A DNA stretch of 64,000 nucleotides, taken from Cohnella rhizoplanae. Lineage in GTDB: Bacteria; Bacillota; Bacilli; Paenibacillales; Paenibacillaceae. The DNA is taken from the NCBI RefSeq assembly GCF_948329515.1, contig NZ_CAOJCN010000024.1, forward strand, positions 1 through 64,000, in the 5' to 3' direction. Shown here piece after piece: positions 8,116-17,400 of this stretch. The notes beneath the pieces were generated by a model. It did no database searches and was not told the origin of the DNA. It saw only the letters and a list, made by a program, of their open reading frames with translations. Position numbers and translations under genes: made by a program. Position 1 is the first letter of the stretch. Each line of letters opens with the position of its first letter.

Positions 8116-10029
8116 TTAGTCGGACGCGCGCTTGTCGATCTCGCCCGCCATCCGCGCCGCCAGCTCCGCTACCGTCATCTCTCCCGCATCCCCGGCGCCT
8201 CTGCGCCTCACGGACACCGTGCCGCGCTCGCGCTCCTTTTCGCCGATCACGAGCATGTAGGGCACCTTCCCTAGCTGCGCCTCGCGGATCTTGTAGCCAA
8301 GCTTCTCGCTCCGGATGTCGACCTCGACCCGAATGCCCGCCTCGGCCAGCTCGCGCTTGACCTGCAGCGCATAGTCGGCGTATACGTCCGAGACAGGCAG
8401 CAGCTTCGCCTGCACCGGAGACAGCCATAGTGGGAACGCGCCGCCGTAATGCTCGGTGAGCATGCCGATGAACCGGTCGATCGAGCCGTAGATCGCCCTG
8501 TGGATGACGACCGGCCGATGCTTCGCTCCGTCCTCGCCGACATACGCCAGATCGAACTTGTCCGGCATCTGATAGTCCAGCTGGATCGTGCCGCATTGCC
8601 AGCTGCGCTTCAGCGCATCGAGGATATGGAAATCGATCTTCGGCCCGTAGAAAGCGCCATCCCCCTCGTTCAGCTGATACGTCAAACCGAGCTTTTCCAG
8701 CGCGTTCTGCAGGCCTCTCTCTGCCTCGTCCCACGTCTCCGCCGTTCCGAGGTAGTCGTCCGGACGTGTCGACAACTCAATCTTATATTCGAAGCCGAAC
8801 ACACGATAAATCTCGTCGATCAGGGAGATCGTCCGCCGGATCTCCTCCTCGATCTGGTTCTGCCGCAGGAAGATATGGGCGTCGTCCTGACAGAACGTGC
8901 GCACCCGCATCATGCCGTTCAGCGCGCCGGAAAATTCGTGCCGATGGACCTGGCCGAATTCGGATAGCCGGATCGGCAGCTCGCGATAGGAATGCAATTC
9001 GTTTTTGTAGATCAGCATATGGCCCGGACAGTTCATCGGCTTCAGCGCGAACTTGGTGTCGTCGACCTGCGTGAAGTACATGTTGTCCTTGTAATGATCC
9101 CAATGCCCCGACTGCTCCCATATGCGGTTGTTCATCATGAACGGCGTGCGCACCTCGTCGTAGTCCCGCTTGCCCTGAATCTCTCGCGAGAAATTCTCCA
9201 GCTCCGTCCGGATCGTCATCCCCTTGGGCAGATAGAACGGCATGCCCGGCGCTTCCTCGGAGAACATGAATAATTCAAGCTCCTTGCCAAGCTTGCGATG
9301 ATCGCGCTTCTTGGCTTCCTCCAGCAGACGCAGATGCTCGAGCAGGTCGGCTTCCTTGGGAAACGAAGTGCCGTAGATCCGCTGCAGCATCTTGTTCTTG
9401 GCATCGCCCCGCCAGTACGCGCCAGCCACGCTCATCAGCTTGAACGCTTGGATACGCCCAGTGGACGGCAGATGCGGCCCCCGGCACAGGTCCGCGAATT
9501 CGCCCTGCTCGTACACCGTGATGACGGCGCCCGCGGGCAAATCACGGATCAGCTCCAGCTTCAGCGGATCTGAGGCGAACCGCCGCTCCGCCTCCTCTCG
9601 GCTCACCGCATGGCGGACGATCGGCAGGTCCTCCCCTGCTATGCGCGCCATCTCGCGCTCGATATCGGCGAGATCGTCCTCCGACAGCGTCCTATCCATC
9701 TCGATATCGTAGTAAAAGCCGTCGCGTATAACCGGGCCGATGCCTAGCTTAACCTTCTCCGCGCCGCCGTAGAGCCGCCGGATCGCCTGCGCCATCAGGT
9801 GCGCCGTGCTATGGCGGTAAATCTCGAGCCCTTCCGCTTGTTCGAGCGTCAGGATCTCGACCTGCGCGTCGCGCTCGATCGGCGCCGCCAAGTCGACCGG
9901 CCGACCGTCGATCTTGCCCGCTACCGCCCGCTTGCGGAGGCTCGGCCCGACGATCCCGGCCAGCTCGCCGACGGTGGTTCCGCCGGCCACCTCTCTCCTA
10001 TTTCCATCCGCCAACGTTACCTTTACCAT
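8116..10029 (-). CDS. thrS: Threonyl-tRNA synthetase
   Basis: 637 residues, full length. The enzyme joins threonine to tRNA-Thr. The domain order is an N-terminal TGS domain (residues about 1-60), an editing/second additional domain with HSTAHLMAQAIRRLYG (about 72-88), the class II catalytic core with motif 2 (RTFCQDDAHIF) and motif 3 (HRAIYGSIDRFIGMLTEHYGG), the zinc-binding segment PMNCPGHM, and a C-terminal anticodon-binding domain (about 535-637). The ATG at 10029 has a near-perfect AAGGAGG SD 8 nt upstream. A T-box leader precedes it, so expression rises when uncharged tRNA-Thr accumulates. Confidence 0.98.
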   Translation of the reverse strand: MVKVTLADGNRREVAGGTTVGELAGIVGPSLRKRAVAGKIDGRPVDLAAPIERDAQVEILTLEQAEGLEIYRHSTAHLMAQAIRRLYGGAEKVKLGIGPVIRDGFYYDIEMDRTLSEDDLADIEREMARIAGEDLPIVRHAVSREEAERRFASDPLKLELIRDLPAGAVITVYEQGEFADLCRGPHLPSTGRIQAFKLMSVAGAYWRGDAKNKMLQRIYGTSFPKEADLLEHLRLLEEAKKRDHRKLGKELELFMFSEEAPGMPFYLPKGMTIRTELENFSREIQGKRDYDEVRTPFMMNNRIWEQSGHWDHYKDNMYFTQVDDTKFALKPMNCPGHMLIYKNELHSYRELPIRLSEFGQVHRHEFSGALNGMMRVRTFCQDDAHIFLRQNQIEEEIRRTISLIDEIYRVFGFEYKIELSTRPDDYLGTAETWDEAERGLQNALEKLGLTYQLNEGDGAFYGPKIDFHILDALKRSWQCGTIQLDYQMPDKFDLAYVGEDGAKHRPVVIHRAIYGSIDRFIGMLTEHYGGAFPLWLSPVQAKLLPVSDVYADYALQVKRELAEAGIRVEVDIRSEKLGYKIREAQLGKVPYMLVIGEKERERGTVSVRRRGAGDAGEMTVAELAARMAGEIDKRASD

Positions 10030-10061
10030 TGCACAAGCCTCCTTAGCGTGAATTTGAACGC

Positions 10062-10365
10062 AAAAAAACGCACATCCGCCCCAAAGGGACGAGTGCGTTC
10101 AAGCTCGTGGTTCCACCCTAATTCGACCTGCGCCGCGCACGCATCGGCCGCAAGCCGACCCATGACGGGCAAGATCCTCATCGGTATCCGGTAACGGGGA
10201 TAAGACGGTATCGCCTACTGACGCGACGCCGCGGACGGCTCGCAGGGTTCGACGCTACGGCTGCAAAGGGGTAATCCTCTTCCGGTCGCCGCAGAGGCTC
10301 GCACCTTGCACCTCATTCTCTGTCCGGCCCTCGAAGGGGATCATGTCTTTGGTCATCGCCTGAAT
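10062..10365 (-). promoter_or_regulatory. T-box leader of thrS
   Basis: On the minus strand AGGGTGGAACCACG (10106-10119) is the conserved T-box sequence that pairs with the uncharged tRNA acceptor end in the antiterminator. It is followed by a long terminator stem (10067-10099) ending in seven T. About 250 nt of structured GC-rich leader lie upstream, where stem I and the specifier loop should be. I could not fix the specifier codon by eye. The 5' end is approximate. Confidence 0.9.
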
Positions 10366-10439
10366 AGATGGGGATGCTTGGCGTTATTATAGTGCGGGAG
10401 ATGCTCGGGGTCAACTATATTTATCGGCGACGGTGCACC

Positions 10440-10907
10440 CTAGCCGTCCCGGTCCTCTCCCAGCGCCGCCGCATGCATGCCGATTCGCTTGAGCAGCTCG
10501 GCGAGCGCGCGCTTCTCTTCCGGCGTCGCGACGGACAGATTGCGGGAGATCATGGCCGCGTGCTTGGGAAAAATATCGTCGAACAAAGCGCTCCCGGCCT
10601 CGGTCAGCACGACGTTGGACGTTCTGCGATCCTCTTGGCTTTGCCGGCGCTCCGCGTAACCCTTCTTTTCCAGCTTGTCGATGACGTAAGTGATGCTGCC
10701 GCTCGGAATGGACAGCCGTTCGCTGATCTTCTGGATCGGCTGAGGACCCTTGTTATACAACAGCTCCAGGATCATGAAGTTGTCGGGGCTCAGTCCGTGG
10801 CTCTCGATATCCCGTCCGATGTTGCCGAAGAGCGCCCGGGACGCGCGAGACCATATCCTGAATAATCGGAGGTCTTCCGCGAGCGCTTCCTTTTCTGTCC
10901 CTTCCAT
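10440..10907 (-). CDS. MarR-family transcriptional regulator
   Basis: 155 residues with the MarR winged helix: LSPDNFMILELLYNKGPQPIQKI, the recognition part (SIPSGSITYVIDKLEKKGYAERR) and the wing (RRQSQEDRRTSNVVLTEAG), spanning about residues 37-110. Flanking helices form the dimer interface. The protein resembles the subgroup of small stress- or metabolite-responsive repressors that often autoregulate. It stands alone: the thrS leader lies downstream and tRNA-Lys upstream. A perfect palindrome 54 nt before the start could be its own operator. Its target genes cannot be inferred from the neighbours. Confidence 0.9.
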   Translation of the reverse strand: MEGTEKEALAEDLRLFRIWSRASRALFGNIGRDIESHGLSPDNFMILELLYNKGPQPIQKISERLSIPSGSITYVIDKLEKKGYAERRQSQEDRRTSNVVLTEAGSALFDDIFPKHAAMISRNLSVATPEEKRALAELLKRIGMHAAALGEDRDG

Positions 10908-10961
10908 CGCTCGTCCTCCTCCCGCGCATTTGCGTTTATTCAGGGTTATAGGGGAATCCTA

Positions 10962-10971
10962 ATCCTAGGAT
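10962..10971. promoter_or_regulatory. Palindrome upstream of the MarR gene
   Basis: ATCCTAGGAT is a perfect 10-bp palindrome, preceded 9 bp earlier by a half-like AATCCTA. The position and AT-rich surroundings suggest a MarR operator or promoter element, but this is inference from position only. Confidence 0.4.
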
Positions 10972-11029
10972 ATTGGAAAGTCAAGCTGGCGCGCGCGAAG
11001 TCGCGGATGAACCGCGATTGCGTAAAAAT

Positions 11030-11064
11030 CAAAAAGAGCAGTGACGATAAATCGTCGCTGCTCT
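11030..11064 (-). terminator. Terminator after the first tRNA-Lys
   Basis: On the minus strand AGAGCAGCGACGAT pairs with ATCGTCACTGCTCT (14 bp with one mismatch-type pair), followed by five T. It begins 14 nt after the tRNA end. Confidence 0.88.
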
Positions 11065-11077
11065 TGAACTTTAGAGG

Positions 11078-11153
11078 TGGTAGGCCCTGTGGGGATCGAA
11101 CCCACGACCCGTTGATTAAGAGTCAACTGCTCTGCCAGCTGAGCTAAGGACCT
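11078..11153 (-). tRNA. tRNA-Lys (anticodon CTT), copy 1
   Basis: A 76-nt tRNA on the minus strand with encoded CCA. The acceptor AGGTCCT pairs with AGGGCCT and the anticodon loop CTCTTAA gives CTT, reading AAG. AAG is expected to be the preferred lysine codon in this GC-rich genome. It is identical to copy 2, 280 bp away. Confidence 0.95.
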
Positions 11154-11168
11154 GTAAAGAACTCTTAT

Positions 11169-11198
11169 AATATAACACAGGGCGAAACAGATTGCCAA
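11169..11198 (-). promoter_or_regulatory. Promoter of tRNA-Lys copy 1
   Basis: TTGGCA, an 18-nt spacer, and TATATT on the minus strand, ending 15 nt upstream of the tRNA. The same arrangement precedes copy 2. Confidence 0.6.
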
Positions 11199-11310
11199 GC
11201 TTTTTTGAAAAAATTTTTGCGGATGAAGACGACCACTTTTTGGCGGGATTCGACTAGGACAATATGTTGGTGACGGAGTCCACTCCATCCCCGCAGTCGC
11301 CGGACAAAAC

Positions 11311-11344
11311 AAAAGAGAACGGTGCGGATAACGCTGCCGTTCTC
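11311..11344 (-). terminator. Terminator after the second tRNA-Lys
   Basis: On the minus strand AGAACGG pairs with CCGTTCT, with an inner GC pair, and is followed by CTTTTG. It ends the upstream copy separately, before the promoter of copy 1. Confidence 0.8.
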
Positions 11345-11357
11345 GTCGTTTACGGGA

Positions 11358-11433
11358 TGGTAGGCCCTGTGGGGATCGAACCCACGACCCGTTGATTAAG
11401 AGTCAACTGCTCTGCCAGCTGAGCTAAGGACCT
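11358..11433 (-). tRNA. tRNA-Lys (anticodon CTT), copy 2
   Basis: Identical in its 76 nt to the copy at 11078-11153, with the same CTT anticodon and encoded CCA. Its flanks differ apart from the promoter, so the pair looks like a duplication that kept the tRNA and the immediate 5' region. Confidence 0.95.
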
Positions 11434-11449
11434 GTAAAAGAACTTTTAT

Positions 11450-11479
11450 AATATAGCACGTCCCCACGCCTCATTGCAA
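11450..11479 (-). promoter_or_regulatory. Promoter of tRNA-Lys copy 2
   Basis: TTGCAA, an 18-nt spacer, and TATATT on the minus strand, 16 nt upstream of the tRNA. The -10 region and following bases match those of copy 1 almost exactly. Confidence 0.6.
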
Positions 11480-11620
11480 GTACAAATTTTAAAAAATTGA
11501 TTCAGCGAATGAAACCCATGCTTTAGGCCCATGCACGCGCCGCTAAGCAGGCGCGTCCGGGAATATGTTATGATACGGTTAATTCATGTCATTTCCTATA
11601 TAAGGCGAGTGGTAACATAC

Positions 11621-13576
11621 ATGGCTACGATCCTCACGGTCGAGCATCTGACCAAAAGCTACGGGGACAAGGTCCTCTTCGAAGACATCTCCTTCGGCGT
11701 CGAAGAAGGAGACAAGATCGGCATCATCGGCGTCAACGGCACGGGCAAGTCCAGCCTGCTGAAGGCCGTCGCGGGCATCGAGCCCGCGGATGCCGGACGG
11801 ATCAGCGCGGCTGGCCGCACGCGCATCCGCATGCTCGCGCAGGATCCGTCCTTCGCGACCGGCGAGACGGCGCTCGCGCATGTGCTCGGCGGCGATTCGC
11901 CGCAGCTGGCGGCGCTGCGCGCATACGCGGCGGCGCTGGATGCGCTCAACCGCGAGCCTGGACGAGCCGGCCTGCAGGAGAAGCTCATCGCGGCCAGCCA
12001 GGCGATGGACGAACTCGACGCCTGGACGATGGAGACCGACGCCAAGACCGCGCTCGCCCGACTCGGGATCACGGACTTCGAAGCGTCCGTCGATACGATG
12101 TCCGGCGGCCAGCGCAAGCGCGTCGCGATGGCGGCTGCGCTGCTGCAGCCGTCGGATCTGCTCATCCTCGACGAGCCGACCAACCATATCGACAACGAGT
12201 CGGTCGCCTGGCTGGAGAGCATGCTCCAGAAGCGCCGCGGCGCCCTGCTGATGGTTACCCACGACCGTTACTTCCTGGACCGCGTGAGCAATCGCATCCT
12301 GGAGCTGGATCGCGGGCGCGCGTACTTCTATGAAGCGAACTACAGCCGCTTTCTGGAGCTCAAGCTGGAGCGCGAGGAGCGCGAGGCCGCAACGGAAGCG
12401 AAGCGCAAAAACCTGCTGCGCAACGAGCTGGCGTGGATACGCCGAGGCGCGCAGGCGCGCTCCACCAAGCAGAAAGCGCGCATCGACCGCTACGAAGCCC
12501 TCAAGGCCAGCGCGCCCAAGGCAGCCGGCGGCAAGCTCGACATCTCCGTCGCCTCCTCCCGACTCGGGCGCAAGATCGTCGAGCTCGAGGACGTAACCAA
12601 GCGTTACGGCGACCGCCTGCTCATCGACGGCTTCAGCTATACGGCCGTGCCCGAGGATCGCGTCGGCATCGTCGGCCGCAACGGCAGCGGCAAGTCGACG
12701 CTGCTCCGGCTGATCGCGGGCAAGCTGCGGCCGGACGGCGGCGCCGTAGAGCTCGGCGATACCGTGCGGATCGGCTGGTTTTCCCAGGAGCAAGAGGAGA
12801 TGGACGAGAATCTGCGCGTGATCGAGTATATCCGCGAAGGCGCGGAGCAGATCACGACGGCGGAGGGCGAGCGGATCTCGGCCGCGCAGATGCTCGAGCG
12901 GTTCCTCTTCCCGCCCGCGGCGCAATGGACGCAGATCTCCAGGCTGTCGGGCGGGGAAAAACGGCGGCTGCAGCTGCTGCGCGTACTCATCGAAGCGCCG
13001 AACGTGCTGCTGTTAGACGAGCCGACCAACGACCTGGATATCGCGACGCTATCCGTATTGGAGGACTATCTCGACGATTTTCCGGGCGTAGTGTTCGTGG
13101 TCTCGCATGACCGGTACTTCCTGGACCGGACGGTCGACCGCATCTTCGGCTTCGAGGGCGCCGGCGTCATCCGTCAGCACACCGGCAACTATTCGGATTA
13201 CCAAGCCTACGCGGAAAAGCAGCAGGCGCTCGAAGCGGCTGCCCAGACGCCGGCTACGCCCAAGAAGCCGGCTGCCTCGCCGGCGCCCGACTCGGCGGCA
13301 AGCGGCGCCGCCGACGCCCGCCCGGGCGGCAAAGCGTTAAAGATGTCCTACAAAGATCAAAAGGACTTCGAGCAGATCGACGGCTGGATCGCGGAGGCCG
13401 AGACGCGCTTGGCGGAGCTGAGCAGGCAGATGGAGGAGGCGTCAAGCGACTCTTACCGCCTTCAGCAGCTCACGACGGAGCTGGCCGAGCAGGAAGCCAA
13501 GCTGGAAGGCCTGCTCGAGCGCTGGACGGAGCTCAGCGAGCTGGCAGAGGCGATCGCCTCGCAGAAGAAGAGCTGA
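11621..13576 (+). CDS. ABC-F family ATPase (Uup/YfmR-like)
   Basis: 651 residues from the ATG at 11621, where the conserved MATILTVEHLTKSYGDK begins; in-frame codons further upstream have no family match. Two ATPase domains are present: Walker A (GVNGTGKSS and GRNGSGKST), signature (MSGGQRKR and LSGGEKRR) and Walker B with the ABC-F DEPTNH/DEPTND motif. Between them lies the basic interdomain linker with RRGAQARSTKQKARIDRYEAL (about residues 275-305). A low-complexity Ala/Pro stretch (about 545-575) leads to a C-terminal coiled coil, as in Uup. ABC-F proteins act on the ribosome, not in transport. There is no membrane segment. A terminator follows at 13600. Confidence 0.93.
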   Translation: MATILTVEHLTKSYGDKVLFEDISFGVEEGDKIGIIGVNGTGKSSLLKAVAGIEPADAGRISAAGRTRIRMLAQDPSFATGETALAHVLGGDSPQLAALRAYAAALDALNREPGRAGLQEKLIAASQAMDELDAWTMETDAKTALARLGITDFEASVDTMSGGQRKRVAMAAALLQPSDLLILDEPTNHIDNESVAWLESMLQKRRGALLMVTHDRYFLDRVSNRILELDRGRAYFYEANYSRFLELKLEREEREAATEAKRKNLLRNELAWIRRGAQARSTKQKARIDRYEALKASAPKAAGGKLDISVASSRLGRKIVELEDVTKRYGDRLLIDGFSYTAVPEDRVGIVGRNGSGKSTLLRLIAGKLRPDGGAVELGDTVRIGWFSQEQEEMDENLRVIEYIREGAEQITTAEGERISAAQMLERFLFPPAAQWTQISRLSGGEKRRLQLLRVLIEAPNVLLLDEPTNDLDIATLSVLEDYLDDFPGVVFVVSHDRYFLDRTVDRIFGFEGAGVIRQHTGNYSDYQAYAEKQQALEAAAQTPATPKKPAASPAPDSAASGAADARPGGKALKMSYKDQKDFEQIDGWIAEAETRLAELSRQMEEASSDSYRLQQLTTELAEQEAKLEGLLERWTELSELAEAIASQKKS

Positions 13577-13599
13577 CAGGCTTGCGATATGGTTACGAA

Positions 13600-13633
13600 A
13601 CGACTGGCGATCAATCGATCGTCGGTCGTTTTT
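13600..13633 (+). terminator. Terminator after the ABC-F gene
   Basis: A 13-bp stem including G-U pairs (ACGACTGGCGATC with GATCGTCGGTCGT) closes a 4-nt loop and is followed by five T. It begins 24 nt after the stop codon. Confidence 0.88.
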
Positions 13634-13707
13634 GCGTTTTACCGCCAAGATCGGGCAAAAAGGGACAAAGAACCCCGCCTGGCGCCTTCTATAGAAGCGT
13701 CGAACGG

Positions 13708-13736
13708 TTCACAAAACCGCGCGCAGACGGTAAAAT
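13708..13736 (+). promoter_or_regulatory. Sigma-A type promoter of def
   Basis: TTCACA, 17 nt, TAAAAT, placed 33 nt before the def start codon and after the upstream terminator. Each box has five of six consensus bases. Confidence 0.65.
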
Positions 13737-13768
13737 AAAGCTATATTTGGAAGGAGCGGAAGACACGG

Positions 13769-14296
13769 ATGACGATTCGAACGATATTGCCCTTTGGCGA
13801 CGAGCTGCTGCGAAAAAAGTCGAGGCCTGCCGATGGCATCACGCCCAGAATCGAGCGGCTGCTGGACGACATGGCGGAGACGCTGTACGCGATGGACGGG
13901 CGGGCCGGACTCGCGGCGCCTCAGATCGGCGTCCTGCGCAGAGTGATCGTCATGGATTGCGGCGAGGGCCTGGTCGAGCTGGTGAACCCCGAAGTCGTCG
14001 AGGTCAAGGGCGAACAGGTCGGCGCCGAAGCCTGCCTATCGTTTCCGGGGTATGCGGGTCTCGTGAAGCGGGCGAACGAGATAACGATTACGACGCTGAA
14101 TCGCCGGGGCGAGACCGAGACGATCCATGCCGAGGGCTTCCTGGCCCGCTGCATCCAGCACGAGCTCGACCACCTGGACGGCGTTCTTTTCATCGATCAC
14201 GTTAAGGGAGCTACCCTTTACCACGAGGAAACCGGGGATAAGATCTCGATCCACCAAGTGAGGAAAATCGCAGGTCCGCCTCCCGCTTCCCGCTAA
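13769..14296 (+). CDS. def: Peptide deformylase
   Basis: 175 residues. The enzyme removes the formyl group from the N-terminal methionine of new proteins. All three family motifs are present: GLAAPQIGV (residues about 51-59), EACLSFPG (about 91-98, with the cysteine metal ligand) and QHELDHLDG (about 133-141, the HExxH metal site). Motif 2 is usually EGCLS; here the glycine is alanine. A GGAAGGAGCGGAAG stretch gives the SD about 11 nt before the ATG. It has its own promoter and is followed by the large membrane fusion protein about 100 nt later on the same strand. Confidence 0.95.
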   Translation: MTIRTILPFGDELLRKKSRPADGITPRIERLLDDMAETLYAMDGRAGLAAPQIGVLRRVIVMDCGEGLVELVNPEVVEVKGEQVGAEACLSFPGYAGLVKRANEITITTLNRRGETETIHAEGFLARCIQHELDHLDGVLFIDHVKGATLYHEETGDKISIHQVRKIAGPPPASR

Positions 14297-14402
14297 TCTA
14301 CGCCGCACCTTCGGTGTCCCCGCAACTCCGCATCGCCGCTTCGCCATTAAATTTACGTTTCCAAAGGGGATCGCCCGTCTGATAGCCAATAAGCTAGGCT
14401 CC

Positions 14403-17400
14403 ATGCTCCGCATTCTCCCCGCCCGGGGAGCGGGGAACGGCGAATACGCGAAGGTCGCGCTGCTGTTCCTCTATTTCTTCTGCACGGTGGCAGCCTCCAT
14501 CCTCGGCCGGACCGCCGCCGACGCGCTGTTCCTCAGCCGCTTCGACAATGCCGCGCTGTCGGGCATGTACCTGCCACAGGCCGCCACCATGATCCTCACC
14601 AGTCTCGTCTTCCAGCGGTACGCCCACCGCGTCCGGATCGAGCGCCTGCTGTTCGGGCTGCTGCCGACCGTCGCCGCGCTTATCCTCGTCTCCCGGATCG
14701 GCATCGGACTGGAGCTCGGCTGGGTGTTCCGCGCAATCTACGTCGGCTTCGACGTCTTCAACTTCTTGATGATCGTCTGCTTCTGGCAATTCGCCACGGC
14801 GGCGCTCGATCAGCGCAAGGCCAAGAAAATGATCGGACTCGTCGCCAGCGGCGGCACGCTCGGCACGGTGGCGAGCGGCTTCGGCATCCGGGGCGTCGTC
14901 CCCGTCATCGGAACCGCCAACTTGCTGTATTTGTTCGCCGGACTCGTCCTGCTCGGCCTTGTCTTCGTCTTCGCGATCAAGTCACTGAGCGCCCGTACGG
15001 GGGATGCGGCGTCGAACGCGGCGCCTGTCGGCCCGGCCAAACCGCAATCGTCAATCGCGGGCAACGCCGGCGGACTATTCAAAAACGTGCCTCATCTTAA
15101 ATACATGATCCTGCTGGCGGCCTCCGTCACGCTGTCGCTCACCCTGATCGACTATCAGTTCAAGGTGCTGCTGAGAGAATCTCTGCAGAACGAAGCGCTG
15201 GCCGGATTCATGGGCAGCTTCCAGGGCATATCCGGCATCGTCGGCCTGCTCGTCCAGCTGACCCTCTCGGGCTGGGTGCTCACGCGGTTCGGCGTTACGA
15301 CGGCGCTGCTCGTGTTTCCCGTTACGCTTGCGGCAGCCAGCCTGGGTCTCATTTTCCTGCCCGTGCTCGCCATGTCCGTCATCGCGAAGGGCAGCGACAA
15401 GGTGCTGGGCGATACGCTCTATTCCTCCGCGAATCAGCTCATCATGTTCCCGGTCCCTCCCGCCTGGCGATCCAAGGCCAAGAACTTCATGGACGGCATC
15501 GTCCGCAACGGCTCCAAGGGGCTCGCCGCGCTGCTGCTGCTCGTACTCAGCCGCTGGCTCGCGCCCGCCCAATTCAGCTACATCGTGGCGATCCTCCTCG
15601 CGATCGGCATCGTCTCCGGCCTCAAGATCAAGAAGGCTTACCTGCAGACGCTGCTGTCCACCTTAAAGACCGGCCAAGACGACCCGCAGCGTGCCGAGCT
15701 TGACTTCATGGATCCGGCGAGCCGCGCGATGCTCGCGGACGCCCTGCGTCAGCAGGACAAGCAACAGGCGCTGTATGCCCTTAGGCTGCTCAAGGACGTC
15801 GACGCGTTCGACCTGACGCCTTATCTGCCCGGCTTGCTGGCGCACTCGCAGTCCGAGGTCGTCGAGGAGACGCTGGTCTATATCGAGCAGCGCAAGCCGG
15901 CGGGACTCGAGGACGCGCTGCTCGGCCTGCTCAGCACGGGCGGCGTCCCCGTCCGCGCCACAGCCGCCGTCGCGCTCGCCGCGTATATGAACGAGGAGCA
16001 TCTGGACGCGATCTCGCTGCTGCTGGACGACCCGTCCGTGGATGTCCGGGCCGCCGCGATCGCGGCGCTCGTGAAGTATTACGGCATTGAGGGGATGTAC
16101 AGGTCGGTCGGCCTGCTGAAACGATTGACGGAAAGCGGGATCGAGGAAGAACGGATGGCCGTGGCGTCCCTGTTCGGACAGATCGGCGTCCCGAGCTTCT
16201 ACAAGCCGCTGCTCGGCCTGCTCAAGGACCCCTCGAGCCAGGTCGCGATCCGCGCGCTCGAATCCGCGGCCAAGCTGCGCGTCCCCGCCTGCATCCCGCC
16301 GATCGCGGACCGCCTGGCGGACCGCGAGGCGCGGCGGCACGCCACGAACGCGCTCGCCGCCTATGACGCGGCGGAGATCGTCCCCGCGCTCCGGCCTTAT
16401 CTCGAGCGGGCGGACATCGCCATCCATATGCCCGCCGTCCTCGAGCGCATCGGCACCCTGCAGGCGAGAGACGCGTTGCTGTCCGCCTACGAGGAAGCCG
16501 GCTTCGCGCTGCGGGATCGCATCCTGGAATCGCTGCTGCGCATGCAGAAGGATCTGCCCGCCATCCCCGGCGCCGAGGCCGAGCGCTATGTCCGGCTGGA
16601 GCTCTCGCTAGACGGGCAGTACGCCGAGCACGGCGGCGCGGTCGCGGGACTGGCGGCAGGCGCCGAGCTCGCCGGCAGCATCTCGGAGATTCGCGCCGGG
16701 ATCTGCCGCCGAATCTTCCAACTGCTGTCGCTGATGTACGACGAGCGGTCCATGCAGGCCGTGTATGCCAACTGGACCGAGGGCGACGCGCAGCGGCAGG
16801 CCAACGCCATCGAGGTCGTCGACCAGACGGTGCACGGCACGCTCCGCGGATCGCTGATCAAGCTGATGACGGCGACGCGGGATCTGGCCCTTGCGTCCAA
16901 GGACGCCGACGCGGACCGGCATTGGACATGGCTCGCCGGACAGGGAGATGCCTGGCTCGCCCAGCTCGCAGCCTACGAGCGGGCGAAGCTTAGCGGCGCG
17001 CAGGCGGACGCGCGAGCGGCCCTGCAGGTCGAGCAGGTACGGCTACTGAAGAAGATCAGCCTGTTCCAAGGCGTGCCCCGCGCCGAATTGGCGGCGCTGG
17101 CGGATACGCTGGAGCCTGTATCTGCAAGCGCAGGCAGCACCCTGATCAGAGAGGGAGAGCCCGGCGACTGCCTGTATATGATCGAGCGCGGCAAGGTCGG
17201 CGTGTACAAAGGCGAGACGCGCGTGCATGAGCTGCGCGGGGAGGAATACTTCGGCGAGATGGCGGTCCTGACCCAAGGCGCACGCACCGCGACGATCGCG
17301 GCCGAGGAGGACGTCCGGCTGTGGAAGCTCGACTCGGACGTGTTCTACGACCGGATGATCGACCGGCCGAGCATGGCGATCGAGATGATGAAGCTGCTGT

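Noticed and set aside
10141..10365. Exact specifier codon of the thrS T-box
   Set aside because: Several ACC triplets occur in the leader and stem I could not be folded reliably by eye.
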